Below, one piece after another: positions 9,822 to 21,304 of a DNA stretch of 64,000 bases. The notes below the pieces were generated by a model. That model had not been told where the DNA came from, did not search any database, and saw only the letters and a program-made list of their open reading frames with translations. How positions within the stretch are numbered: position 1 is the first letter of the stretch; every line of letters begins with the position of its first letter. The position numbers were made by a program, and so were the translations under genes. Origin of the DNA: Kalaharituber pfeilii (taxonomy: Eukaryota; Ascomycota; Pezizomycetes; Pezizales; Pezizaceae); the NCBI GenBank assembly GCA_015179045.1, contig WHUZ01000004.1, forward strand, positions 248,001-312,000, read 5' to 3'.

Positions 9822-12800
9822 TAACCCCGTTCAACGGGCCGGCGACCCCACAGGCTATTTTATACTCAAATCTGCGGATTCTGAACGACTATTTCCCAGC
9901 TCTAAATAGGCTGCTTCACAGGCTGGGCCCTGGTCTATTCAGCAGTCTACTTGAGGCGCTCTTCCATGGATTGTTCTACACTTACCGACCAACACTGTGC
10001 TGGAAGGGTTGTCCAAGGTGGTGATGTTCTACTCGCTGGGTACCTTTCCACGCTATTTTGAAGGAGATTCTGAAGAACCACTTTGATGGTGCAAGGCAAA
10101 AATATTGATATGTAGTGCAATGTGATTTAGTTGACAAGGCTTCTGCTGTCGTTAAGGACATTTGCCAACCAGAACGGCGAGGACGTAAGGCAGAAATTGA
10201 GCTGGCGCTCTCGGCATTTACCTGATTGAGAAAAATGCATTCCCATCACTTCTCAGCAAAGCTGAGTTTACATCTGATTCACACCTGAGCTTGCTTCTAG
10301 CAATCCTATCCGATCAGGAAAAGATGCATTTACATTCACCCCACTTACGTTCGAGTTTGGCGTGGATACGAATGTCAGAGGAGGAGAGGCAAGGCTATGA
10401 CTTTAGGCTTTTAGTTGTATTCGCTTTCTGATACTACGGATTTCACTATTCATGTGTGGCGTCCGTGTAAGGTGAGAATGTTATTGAGTTACTCTAGCTA
10501 TCAGTCTTGAATCAATCGTAAGAGAGGTATATATTGGGCAGTGAAAGCCGGCACTCGGCCGGAAGAGTTCCATTGCAAGAATACGAGACAAGGTCCGAAA
10601 ACAGACATTGGAAATAGCTATGGTCAGCTTATACGAGATGGATTCCATACAATTTTACTCTCTCAAAACAGCTGTTGAGCAACCGACTCCTACTCATATT
10701 GACTAAGTACTATTTCGCCTGTCCATTAGCAGCAATGACAGCTGCCATGCATCTAGGCATGCTTTCTACAAGAGAAAGAAAAGTATCTGCACCCAGCGAA
10801 TTATAGCACCTTCTCTTGTAGCTGACTCCGCAAGTTCTGAGGGCTACGATTGATTGCTGTTGAGTTGCTACAAAATTCTGGGTCTGCGCGCATATGCTCA
10901 GCTATTTCCTTCAACCTACAGACCACTTCACCACTCCTATCGCCACATGTTCCGGTGTTTATGCTGGTATCATATACAAGTATATATAAATTACCTAGCT
11001 TCATGCCGCAATTAATTGCAAGGATCAATATTACTAGTACCCAACAGTGACAATTGCATAAACCCAGTGGTCTGTATGGTGAATGCATGCATGCACTAGT
11101 AATGTAGAGTACTGTGTAGTTAACTATAATTGCGAATGAGTTACGTACGGAATACTCGTACTTAATTAGACCCCAGGAATCTAATTCAACTAACCATCCC
11201 TCACAATTGCAGGTGTGGGGAAGTTAATAGAACAGTAGAATACAATCGGGTCCTCATGACTCTATTCCTTTGCCTGCTTGAAGGATAATATCGAAAACCA
11301 TTATGCCAATCATCTTAGTTTTACCAGGTGCGGACATATGCTGCATATTTTAGTCTCAACCAAATCTTCCAACCCCGAGGTAAAGCTTAAGCATACGAAT
11401 CCTGAAAATGTTTATCATGCAAACAAAAAATGGTTGCGCCATGGCAAGCTAGAGCTAGCAGCATCCTGTAATGCATGTGCAATATAATCATTCCCTTAGT
11501 TTCATGGATTTGACGAGGGGCCACAGTGCATGTAATTCTGTATGTATAAGTGCGTAATAGGTAGCCATGCCTCTTAATCATGGGGGACGATGGATTCAAT
11601 GGACTCCTAATTAAGTATGCCAGCTGACGCAATAACGAGGATCGATTTAATGTACTGTGAATGCAACGCCGAGTTGCAGCGAATCTATGACAAAAATCTA
11701 AGATTAATAGAATATTTAGTCAATGTATATGTATTTATAAGCCTGACATTTGGTTGTGGATGTTCCACGCGGGAGAACTGGTCTACCTCTGTGGGAACTG
11801 GAATTGCTGCTTTAGGAAGCAGGACAGGTGTGGCAACTCGAATAAGGAAATGCTGCTTTAGGAAGCAGGACATTAGATTAGCGCGGACCAAACTCTATAA
11901 AATGAGGGTCGAGAGGGAGAAGAACTCGAGAGGGGGACAAGGAAAGACATACACTTCAACAACCTCAACGCTATGATCAAGGTTTGACTTCTAGAGATGG
12001 TTTCATATAACTAGGCCCTTCCCCCGCCTTGCACGTCAGGTACAGCTTGGCTGCCATTTATGGCACACCTTTTATCGAGAGCCAATGGATTTGTATGGGA
12101 GGAAGAAGGACCGACAAAATCCCCCCTCCCCTTTAGGCAGTCTTGCACAACTGTCCGGGGTTTCCTCTTTTGGAAATCGTGGCATCCGGCGCTTGGCGGC
12201 ACCTAGGCATCACACATATAACTCTGCGCTTCGCTCTCTTCGTGTACCGGTACGGTTTTGTTAGGGGAGGAGGCCTCTTCCATCGACTTTCTCAATTGAG
12301 TCATAAAGATGGTTTCCTTTATTTATCTCCCCTGAAAAGCGTACATCAAACTCTGTTGTGGTTGTTGAGATATCGGGCGTTGGATTTGTGCATTTTTGGT
12401 GTAAAACGTGCGTCGGGATGTGGTGACGTCGCTTGTAGTGAAACACAGTAGCAGGATTGGATGCTGAAGCAATATAGGTAGAGTGCGCAGGGATACGTAT
12501 TGTATTATTTTCTCTCTTTTTTTTTTTTTGACTTCAACGTCTGCATAAGTCACGTACAATATGCGCTCCTAACACCCCTATATAAAACACGAGCTGCCAG
12601 CAGATTGGTGCGAGTATGAGGTTGCTAATTCCTACAACGAGCGTATCCAGAATCTTCTAGATATTTCATTACGTGGACAACCTCATACCATGATCTCTGC
12701 TCACGTGCTATCCACATTCACGTGGCTCCTTCACACATGACAGCCTCACATGATATGGCCGTGATGCTCGTTGCATAATCTTCAACAGAAGCATTGGCAA

Positions 12801-13321
12801 GGGAAGTCATCTGTTACAATTGTCTTGGCGATGCTGTGTGCATCAAGAACGGAGGTACCGAAGTGAATTGTATACTTTTCGAAGGAAATTATCTCGTCAA
12901 GTGTGCCAATCTGACGCCATGCAGTGAAAAGGTCTTAATCTTCAGCTGTAAAGTGCACGCATGTGCTACGCAAATACAAATGAGTATTTCTCTCGAGATG
13001 TAAGTAGGCATTAAACATTTCGAGACTGCAAGTAGGAAATTTTGAGACCTTGGCTTTTTCCTCTATTGGAACATTACCGAAGTTACCTCTTTATCCAATT
13101 ACAATAGCTTTCCCTCAATTCTACAGCTCTAGTATACTGCGCAAACGGCAGGCAAATCGCACCCAGTCAATCAAAGATCAGTTTGCAGGCAAGTATACCT
13201 CTGCCTACCAGCACCGAACAGGTCAAATGTCTAACATGTAAGGCAAAGCACTACACCCTTAGGTTACGTACAGTCTCGTACTCTTGTAGAGGTATCAAGA
13301 CGTACTTTACATAGTCTAGTT
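9822..13321. other. 3.5-kb gene-free interval
   Basis: No supported gene. It holds a 22-bp direct repeat (11805-11826 and 11851-11872), a GCATGCATGCA run near 11085, and a T tract at about 12520-12531. ORFs here are short and lack codon or motif support. Confidence 0.5.
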
Positions 13322-13407
13322 ACATTAAGTACTTGCCCTGCCTTGGCGAACAGCTGCATGCGGGGTCACGTGAAATAAAATATAAAAAAAAAAAACATCA
13401 AGTACTT
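13322..13407 (+). mobile_element. Ultra-short LINE tail, family B, with near-perfect 13-bp TSD
   Basis: The insert 13335-13394 reads GGCGAACAGCTGCATGCGG, then GTCACGTGAAATAAAATAT, and ends in 12 A. It is flanked by ACATTAAGTACTT and ACATCAAGTACTT (12 of 13 identical). In frame it gives LGEQLHAGSREI, the same ORF2 end as at 9746-9808 but inserted in the opposite orientation. Confidence 0.75.
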
Positions 13408-14051
13408 ACTACGGTACACATCGGACTGATGTGATGCTGTTCTAATTATTCAGGTCAGTCTAGGTGGAAATTACCTTGGAAGTACTAGCGGCCCGGCTGG
13501 TATCGTAGCACGACTACATAGAAAAAAAAAAAATAAAATAAAATAACCATCACGCTATAGCAGGGTACATACATGAGATACACAGTTACAAGTGTGAGCA
13601 GCTACTTAGCAAGCATGTAATATATTTTAGCTAGCTATAGTGTCAATGACAAATAGATACATACATATTAATTACAGCGGCTTGATTCTGTTCGTCTCGT
13701 GCTCGAGCTCCTGGTTGACAATAACTCTTATGCCAAGCACAGGAATGCGACTGCTGTTCTGGCCCACTCACTTCCCGTTCGCGAACACGCCGGTCCGTGG
13801 GGAGGACGGTCTGCCCGTGAACGGGCTTCCCTGCTCGGGTACAGTATATGTTAATATGTTACAATTGGCCTATAGTACTCATGAACAGATACAGTTCGTG
13901 AGGATGCCAGCCCACTTACGAACATGTCAATGGCGAGTACTATAGAAGTCATTCATGCCGTGGCTAGCATACAAGCAACGCCATTAATATATTTATGATG
14001 GGCCGCTTGTGGACATCTGCGGCCCATAAACTCCAGGGCTGCCCATGGGGC

Positions 14052-14053
<2 letters not shown>
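13408..14053. other. Intergenic, no gene seen
   Basis: Contains an A-rich tract at about 13521-13548 with no recognisable duplication around it. No coding signal. Confidence 0.45.
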
Positions 14054-14096
<43 letters not shown>

Positions 14097-14648
14097 CCCT
14101 CAATCATCACATAACTCCGCATACAGCTGTTCGTCATGGCAGGGCATGGGCGGCATAGCCACTACAGTATGCCTGCGATGCGCATTTAGTGATGTCAGTG
14201 ATTCCCTGAATAGCCTCGTAACCAGCCCTCCTACCCCTGAATCGCTTGAACGACCTGAATGGCTTGGACCGGCCTGGTCGGCGGCCTGGCCGGTTGAGAA
14301 CACTGCTTGTACGTCATTGACTGTGGTCCTCGTCCCTAGGTACATTGATTCTGCAAACCCTGCCTTCCGATATCTGGCCCCGGCTTTGGCTTCCAGTCCA
14401 CTGCCATCTGTGTATGCTGCCTCCCATCTCCTATCCTCGGCCTCCAAAATCCTCTGCATCTACTCCTCCTTTGTGGCTGGTGCTGTCATGGTTGCCAGTG
14501 AAGTCAAAGGTAGTCCAGTCATCCTTTTAAGTGTCTCGTTCCTTCTTCCACTCGTGTCTCTGCTTGCTCAAATTAGCACCTTCCCCTCCACCCGATCCCC
14601 TTCTACGAATGTGTGTACTGATTTCAAGTTCGTTAATCCCCCCTGACC
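14054..14648 (-). mobile_element. Degenerate non-LTR retrotransposon (LINE) 3' part with RNase H motif
   Basis: On the minus strand the frame ending at 14100 contains AAYTDGSGLEAKAGA, the first-aspartate motif of a LINE-type RNase H domain. It continues to CHDEQLYAELCDD and a stop. A short linker and about 44 A (14054-14097) follow, i.e. a poly(A) tail. A TAG interrupts the frame just upstream of the RNase H motif and no reverse transcriptase is seen, so this is a 5'-truncated, dead copy. Its upstream side abuts the solo LTR that begins at 14654. The end sequence is related to the family B tails at 9746 and 13335. Confidence 0.75.
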
Positions 14649-15119
14649 ATCTCTGTCAGGGTCTACCCGCGAAGGGGATATCCACCCGCACTGGCCTGTA
14701 AAGCTGCGAGTGACAATTCGGTCTGATCAACCGATAGCTACAGTCTGGCAGTGAAACATGGGTTGGGCACGGATGTGTATTACAAGGAACGTCGGCATGG
14801 TCAGAGCATAGCGACAGCCACTGGACGGACCTCTAGGAGCAAAGCCACCGAATGGACCTCCAGGAGCAGAGCCACTGAACGGACCTCCAGGAGCAGAGCC
14901 ACCGGATGGACCTCTAGATGAGGCGAGGCAGTGGCTGAGGAATGCCTATAGATAGAACGTCGTGATATCATAGCATAGAGAGATAATAGAAGGAAGGCAC
15001 GCCGGATTGACTATAAGAAGGGCCAGCTAGAGCTGCCCTGTCGAAAGGTCAAGCACCAAGCGTTGTCCTAAGTTACACCCTCATATTTACTACATTATCG
15101 TAGAAACCGTAACAATCTC
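14649..15119 (+). mobile_element. Solo LTR (461 bp) with perfect 5-bp TSD
   Basis: The LTR spans 14654-15114, from TGTCAGGGT to ACCGTAACA. It is flanked by ATCTC at 14649-14653 and again at 15115-15119. No internal retroviral-type genes accompany it, so the internal part was probably lost by LTR-LTR recombination. Positions about 14815-14930 hold four imperfect units of about 30 bp (GGACCTCCAGGAGCAGAGCC-like). The right end shares the GTCAAG...CCAAGCG...AAGTTACACC block with the solo LTR at 17101. Strand is assigned only by the TGT-to-ACA reading and is arbitrary. Confidence 0.85.
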
Positions 15120-17095
15120 CTTCTCGTACCCATCGGACCACCCACGCTGAGTGATTGCGCAGGCTATTCTTCGGTTGCTATTCTATGCACTGCAGGAAAG
15201 TCTGGGAAAACGAACATGGACAAAGTAGTTGTGGCATATTTTTACTTCAACCTCGTACTTATTGCATCAACACTACACCAATCACAATTTCAGAAGCCTC
15301 AAATACAGATGATGAAAAGCAGAGTGCAATGGAAAATAAAATGGATCAGTTATTGTTAGTTTCTGCGCAATTTATGAAATGGTAAGTACTTTTTACTTGT
15401 TATTTCCTGTTTCAGTAATTTTCGGAGGAAGGGAAGGTCACTTGGCGGTGTACCCTTTGTTACGGATAATAATTAACTGTCTCGTGCCAGTAATGCTGTG
15501 CTATAGACCTTTTGGTTAAGTATCTTAAGAATATACTTAATTTATTCCACAATTGAATCTCGGACGAACAAACATCCAACTCCGGCATGACAAGGCAGAC
15601 TCATGTAACTAAGTGTATGAGTACAATGTACCCGTATGCGTATGCAGAGGGTTAAACAATCTTATTGTCTCTACAGAATTGTTAATTTGTATACGCTCTG
15701 TGCCCGTAGCCTTGCAGCGAAAAAGAAAAGAAGACTTTCACGCAGAGTCGATACAGGAACAACAGTTTAGACCTATCTGATATGATTGGTCTGACTTGCA
15801 GGTCACGTGATAAGAACAACTCACCATTGCAACAATCGGGCAGGCTGATCTGTTCGTATGGATTTTTCTGGTTCACTTAGGTGCGATTGGGCCCAGTACA
15901 GTGCGAGGCTCACAAACTAAACCTCTGGCGAGCTTCAATAGCAGTGGAATATTCCTGAAACACGAAGTCCATTCTCACATTGGCCCCTCTATCCTTTGTA
16001 TGTACTTGAAGTTAAGGCACACGCTGGCAAACACTCAGCCTTAATGCCTGATTACCCAGATGAAGCATTTACTTTCGCTGCGTCAGCAACGTATGATGAA
16101 TGCGGCTGTGTAAGCTATACATCTATATACATAGTTGTATATCCATGTTCGCGGTACACGTAGGGATACGACACTAGTATAACATACAGTCGAACACCAG
16201 TCCCAGGGGGCTCATGATCACCATAAGGTTCCAACTGGCTGGTGCCGTTCCCGCTTAATTGAGCAGGCTACAGCTGGAGTGCGGAATACTGCAGGAAACT
16301 GACCTGCCCTGCAGTGCACGCCTTGGTCCAGAGTAGTTCCGGTTGTCCCACAGAAATTTTTCTTTGAGATGAACCCAGCTTGAAATCCATGTACATGTAC
16401 TATGCACCTCTATGGCATAACGTCCTCAAAAATTTTCCACAACCATGGTTCTTCATATCCAATGGCAACAGATGAAATGCAAGGCTGCATATCTGATTAC
16501 CTTTGATCATCAGAACAAGGAGGTATTCAATATCATTCTCTGTGGAAGTTGTACTAGTATTCTAATACTCCATCAGGTTGTACCCAGGTACAATTGTCAT
16601 GCTTATACAGCTCAGATCAGAATTTTGTCTCATGGTACTACCTGTGCGATGAGCATCAATAATTGAGTTTCACTTCCAGCTTCATTTAGAATTCATGTAC
16701 TTCATGCCTGTACTATCCCGATCTGGAAGAAACTGGGATACATAATGAAAGTATAACGAGTTGAAGCTTATGCTTATTCGGATTCAGGATAACCAATACC
16801 TTCATTTGAAACGTTAAGTATTACTTACATGGCTCCGGTGTGCTATTATGAGCTGCTGCCAATACCTCGTGTGTATAAGATCAAGTAGACTACTTCTCAA
16901 ATCGTACCACGCTATTGAGAAGGTAAAACTGGTCTTGTATCCAGACTAGGTATAACCTATAAGAACCGATATGCAGGAACATGCAAGTCTCAAGCATGTT
17001 AGAAAATATTACTACTCAGAGAAAACACTTGTGTGTAATCATGCTATGTATATAATACATGACAAGCTCGTGGTCGCATCTTGAGTTGAAAGCAG
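15120..17095. other. Intergenic between two solo LTRs, no gene seen
   Basis: About 2 kb with only short, unsupported ORFs. Not an LTR-element interior: no gag, protease or polymerase motif was found. Confidence 0.5.
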
Positions 17096-17375
17096 CACCC
17101 TGTCAGGGTGACCGAACAAAGTATCAATAATGCCATGGTGATGAGAGATGACGCATGGTAATGATGCCATTCATAGTTATCAATGATGCCATGATGATGA
17201 TGAGAGAGAAGCTTTGTTAATTAGCACTCAATGTCTAATAGAATAATGCAAATAGCCGACTCGCTGGTCGCCTATATATAGAGGCCTACACGGCCTCTAT
17301 ACAAAGGTCAAGTTCCAAGCGCTGTCGTAAGTTACACCTACATTTCGCTGCAATCGCAGACACCGTAACACACCC
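17096..17375 (+). mobile_element. Solo LTR (270 bp) with perfect 5-bp TSD
   Basis: The LTR spans 17101-17370, begins TGTCAGGGTGACC, ends ACACCGTAACA, and is flanked by CACCC at 17096-17100 and 17371-17375. A TATATATAGAGGCC stretch at about 17272-17286 sits where an LTR promoter would be. It shares its ends and the CAAGCG...GTAAGTTACACC block with the 461-bp LTR at 14654, but its middle differs and contains ATGATGCCAT-type repeats. Confidence 0.85.
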
Positions 17376-19813
17376 TTCATGATGGTAAAGAATTATCCTC
17401 CCTGGTACGTGTACTCATGTTGCATAGCACTCCTAACCTCAGAACTGCTACCATTTCTGCTTTATCCAATGTATCTAGGATTGACTGATGCAATGCATAC
17501 AATCATCAAAATTGATAATGAAGATTTCAACATACTTCTTACTCAAGATATTCAGACCTTTCATTGATGGCCTGATTCTTTCTATATGCAAGGATGGAAC
17601 TCCTTGTTGATGATAATATAGATATAACCACTTTGGGCTAGAAATTAGAGGCCTATAACAAGATGTGCGAGATACCTGCTGTTGTAATCTAATTGCACTC
17701 AAGTAGAGTTTTCGCTAGGAAACTTGAAAGCCGTGTGTAATAGAGAACTCTAGACATTTCAAATTCCGCAAGCCAACACTAGTAATATGTGATGTGGCAT
17801 ACACAGCCTCTCACTGAGCTGCTATAATGAGATAAGCGTCCCGTAACCTCTATGCAAAGCCTTATGGTCCCAAAGAAAATGATTTATTGCATGGTCGAAT
17901 ATTAGGCCAAATTAATGTTGATTTAACCCGATTTTCAGTTTCCAGGAAAACATTGAGGGTCATGCTTGTATTGGTAGCCTTGGTGATGATCGACAACCTC
18001 TCAGGGCTGTGAATTGTTGCCTGCCGTAAGGTTAGAAATACATTCATGATTAGGTGATGGGTTTACATCGGAGCCGCTGTTTCAAGAACGAGTTTGGGTG
18101 AACATGAAAAAAAAAAAAAAGTGTTATTGATGTCATACTCAACCAATTGAAACAACCAATGTCATACCGTTGCCGTGGAAACCCTCCGTTCTATGTGGTT
18201 CTCAATTCTTGCCTGGTAACATGAATGGCCAGCCCAACCGAATGCTCATTGAATATTTAGAAAAAGTAAAAATGTGATGGTGTTTTCGATGCTCATTGCA
18301 CTTGTTTACATACTTATTTGATGTACCAATGGCGATAGTCCGCATGTCGTCGTCAGACCTTGCAGCTTGCAGCAAATCACAGGTCTCCACTGCAGTGTTT
18401 GTGTAGCGAGCCCTAGCAAGGCAACTTTTTGGGGGGGATAATAGCAGGAGTGCTGGCGGCTCACAGCCTGCTGATGTCTCGGATAACATGACGCGGGTAA
18501 CATCTGAGTAATGTGAGTTACTTAGCTATTTCTGCGAGAAAAAATGGAGATATATTTCGAGCGTGTTTACCTCCACATCAGTCTCTCGAATCCATGCATT
18601 GGCTATGCTTGGCAGCATCAACGCAGTAAAATTTCAAGTATCCATGGAAAATTGAAGTAAAGATATGCGGTTGCGCAGTGAACCACAAATCATGTTAATT
18701 GAATTCCTTTTAATCCGATCTTCTGAATGGCAGTTGAAAGTGAACTAGTACCTCGTTGCGGCTTTGTGCATGTAGCGTGAGATCGTATCAGTGTACGTGT
18801 ACAAATCCATGGCCTTGCAAGACAGAGCCTGGTCTAACCCGTCTCTCCACTTTCTAATTCAATAGCACATATACAGCTTCAGTTTACGCAACATCGCATT
18901 CTCGGCGCAGTAGCATCTTCATCAATGCTTCCGGCACTAGCATACCCATGTGCAGATTCACTAACGAGCAGGGCTGAGGGCACCTATGTTAGCCATCGAG
19001 ACACCCACATGTTGTAATTGGCTAGGACGCCCGGCCAGTGCACAGTAAACTTGCTGCGGACATTTTACAACGTTAACGTGCCTCCCATGCATCCTAGCGC
19101 GGCGCAGCGTACTTGTAGGTATCGTTAATGATTATGGTGCTGATTCGAGGGCCGCGCTGCTGTTTCAGCGCGTTAAATCCGGGATGTGGCTTCTAGAAGC
19201 CTTCACTGGAACTGTCCCTGCAGCAAGGCTTGTCTGACTATCCAATTGCAAAACCCAATAACCAATCGAGAAGAGCAAATCTAGATATCTACATTCGACC
19301 AGAGAGTTGAGATGCAGAAAAACAATCAGGCCGCTGGAGGCTTAAGCTTAAGCCTGGTCAACATGGAATTTCTCCGTTCCCAGTACAATAATCCTTGCAA
19401 GTAGGGGAAGTGAGATGTACGAGTGGGATGTACATACGTTTGACTTCGAAGCCTTGATCCTGCTTTGATAAGAAAGAATATGGTATTGATGTTTCAGGTA
19501 TACTCTATATATCTAGACCTTTCCCCGATACCCAAGCTCAGCATTCTCTTCACTTAATCAACATAGAACTCCCAGCTCCAAACATCAACAGCATAACGAC
19601 ATTGAGATATCGGCCGCCGATCGTCAATTCCTACACCAACCTGAGCGCACAAGTCATATAAAGACATAAGCCCAAAACAATTCGAACGTAATACTATCGA
19701 CTTTTGGCACTGCGTTTTTCCTAAGAAGAGTTCAAGCATTACCTGTAGCAACGAATTGCTAGAGTCACACAGCCAGATTCTATTCGAACATCCTGTCGAT
19801 ATATAAATTCGAA
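17376..19813. other. Intergenic, with probable promoter of the orphan ORF
   Basis: No gene seen. An A14 tract lies at about 18107. A TATA-like CTATATATCTAG at about 19504-19515, followed by a pyrimidine-rich CTTTCCCC, could be the core promoter of the ORF starting at 19814. Confidence 0.45.
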
Positions 19814-21304
19814 ATGTATTCTATCTTGGCTCCAGCTATTCGTGCCCATACTGCCAGCGTCACTCCACTACATCGCTCCAGAAGGCTCAGTATGGGTGTA
19901 TCTACTCTGAATACAGAGAATCAGAAGAAATGCAGTCACTCCCCTCAGCATGGCTGCAAGCAGGATAAACAGGAGGTATCGTCTATGGCCTCAACAACGG
20001 GACTTGGTGAAAGGAATAGTTCTTTGGCAGCTAAAACGTTGAGCTCACGTGGGAGCGTCAAGGAAGTGAAACCTAAAGGGTTAGAATCGATTAGCGAGAT
20101 TTCAGACATGGCTCGAAACCAGAGCTTCTTCAGCTCGCGACCGGCCATCGACAAAGCAATCAAGGGCCAGGTTGCACGGGATGATAGAGTCAACATGGGG
20201 CGGGAGCGCAGAGGATCCATCAAACGAACCGAAGCCATCTACATCCCTCAAAGTAGTGCAATCTATGGTACCGGTGACATCATGTACCACGGAGATCCGT
20301 ACTCTAGGAGCGGTCCGGATACACCACCACTGACACCTGCAACGTCTGAGCCACAAATATCCTCCTTTGAGATGAGCCCACAAGATAAGCTGTTTGATGG
20401 TAGGATAATCACCAAGCATCTTTGGGGGCCAGCTGGTGCTAGAGTACTATCAATCCTGTATCATGTTCAGGACAAACTGAATACCACTTGGCTAAACTGG
20501 GGTAACATAAACAGCAAATACGAGGATATTGCAAGCAGAGCTCGTCCACCTACACCACCACACGATGCCAAAGGACTCAATTCTTCAGAAGCTCCTAGCA
20601 CTGTTGTTATCAAGCTTGTCAACAGCTTAACTCGGTTCTTTGAATTGGTGGCTCATGAACAGGGACATCACAGATCCCAGAGATCTGGGGTGCTCTGTGA
20701 GAATCAGTTGCTACTGTGGACTGACTTTAGAAGTCTGGTCAAGTTGCTCAGAATAACAGGCTCCATGCACGACGAAGAGTTCCCAGAAACGGATGGTTTG
20801 GAGTCCGGCAAGTTCTGCCTCCAGGGGCGTCCATTGAAAGACTGTCCCGGTTATTGCATGGGCTTCAAGCCAATCGGATCCAAAAAACTGAACCAAGCAC
20901 TTTCTTGCACTCTAGCTATGGTTAAAGAGCCTGATTCGAACCCATACACAGCAGGACAGAATGGAAATCCAGATATTTCTGACCAAGAGTTTAGAAGCTT
21001 GATGAAGGCCACCAAACCTCGATGGGACAAATTGAGTCCAAAATTGCAGCACATAGCCTGCAGAGAGATAACTGAAGCATTAATATTACTATATCTGTAC
21101 TGGGGCTATTATCTATGCCTCGAGAAAAAACTGGTACTAAAAGATCTGGAGAAGACTGAGCTGCGAAAGATTTTTGAAGAAGAGCTCGAGAGACAAATGT
21201 CTGTTCACACATCGGGGGAACGGTCCAAGCAATCCCTGTACTACATACTGCAAGTGGATAGACCGAGGGCGCGGAGGAGTTCAATTGCAAGGTCCAAATG
21301 CTAG
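19814..21304 (+). CDS. Orphan protein, 496 aa, intronless, function unknown
   Basis: An uninterrupted ORF of 496 codons, far longer than chance in this AT-balanced interval, with a TATA-like element 300 bases upstream. No family recognised. Residues 1-130 are Ser/Arg/Lys-rich and probably disordered. From about 195 (KLFDGRIITKHLWGPAGARVL) the protein looks folded, with several amphipathic helices, a Cys-containing stretch (FCLQGRPLKDCPGYCMGFKP, about 345) and an aromatic LLYLYWGYYLCLEKK helix near 425-440. It ends in a basic RPRARRSSIARSKC tail. No signal peptide or clear membrane span. A single-exon gene flanked by transposon debris could be lineage-specific or a domesticated element ORF; neither can be shown here. 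Confidence 0.6.
   Translation: MYSILAPAIRAHTASVTPLHRSRRLSMGVSTLNTENQKKCSHSPQHGCKQDKQEVSSMASTTGLGERNSSLAAKTLSSRGSVKEVKPKGLESISEISDMARNQSFFSSRPAIDKAIKGQVARDDRVNMGRERRGSIKRTEAIYIPQSSAIYGTGDIMYHGDPYSRSGPDTPPLTPATSEPQISSFEMSPQDKLFDGRIITKHLWGPAGARVLSILYHVQDKLNTTWLNWGNINSKYEDIASRARPPTPPHDAKGLNSSEAPSTVVIKLVNSLTRFFELVAHEQGHHRSQRSGVLCENQLLLWTDFRSLVKLLRITGSMHDEEFPETDGLESGKFCLQGRPLKDCPGYCMGFKPIGSKKLNQALSCTLAMVKEPDSNPYTAGQNGNPDISDQEFRSLMKATKPRWDKLSPKLQHIACREITEALILLYLYWGYYLCLEKKLVLKDLEKTELRKIFEEELERQMSVHTSGERSKQSLYYILQVDRPRARRSSIARSKC

Noticed and set aside
14146..14646. 166-codon plus-strand ORF
   Set aside because: Antisense of the LINE RNase H region, which has a recognisable motif on the minus strand.
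15114..17100. Interior of a full-length LTR retrotransposon between the two LTRs
   Set aside because: The two LTRs have different TSDs and lengths and no gag/pol motif lies between them, so they are independent solo LTRs.
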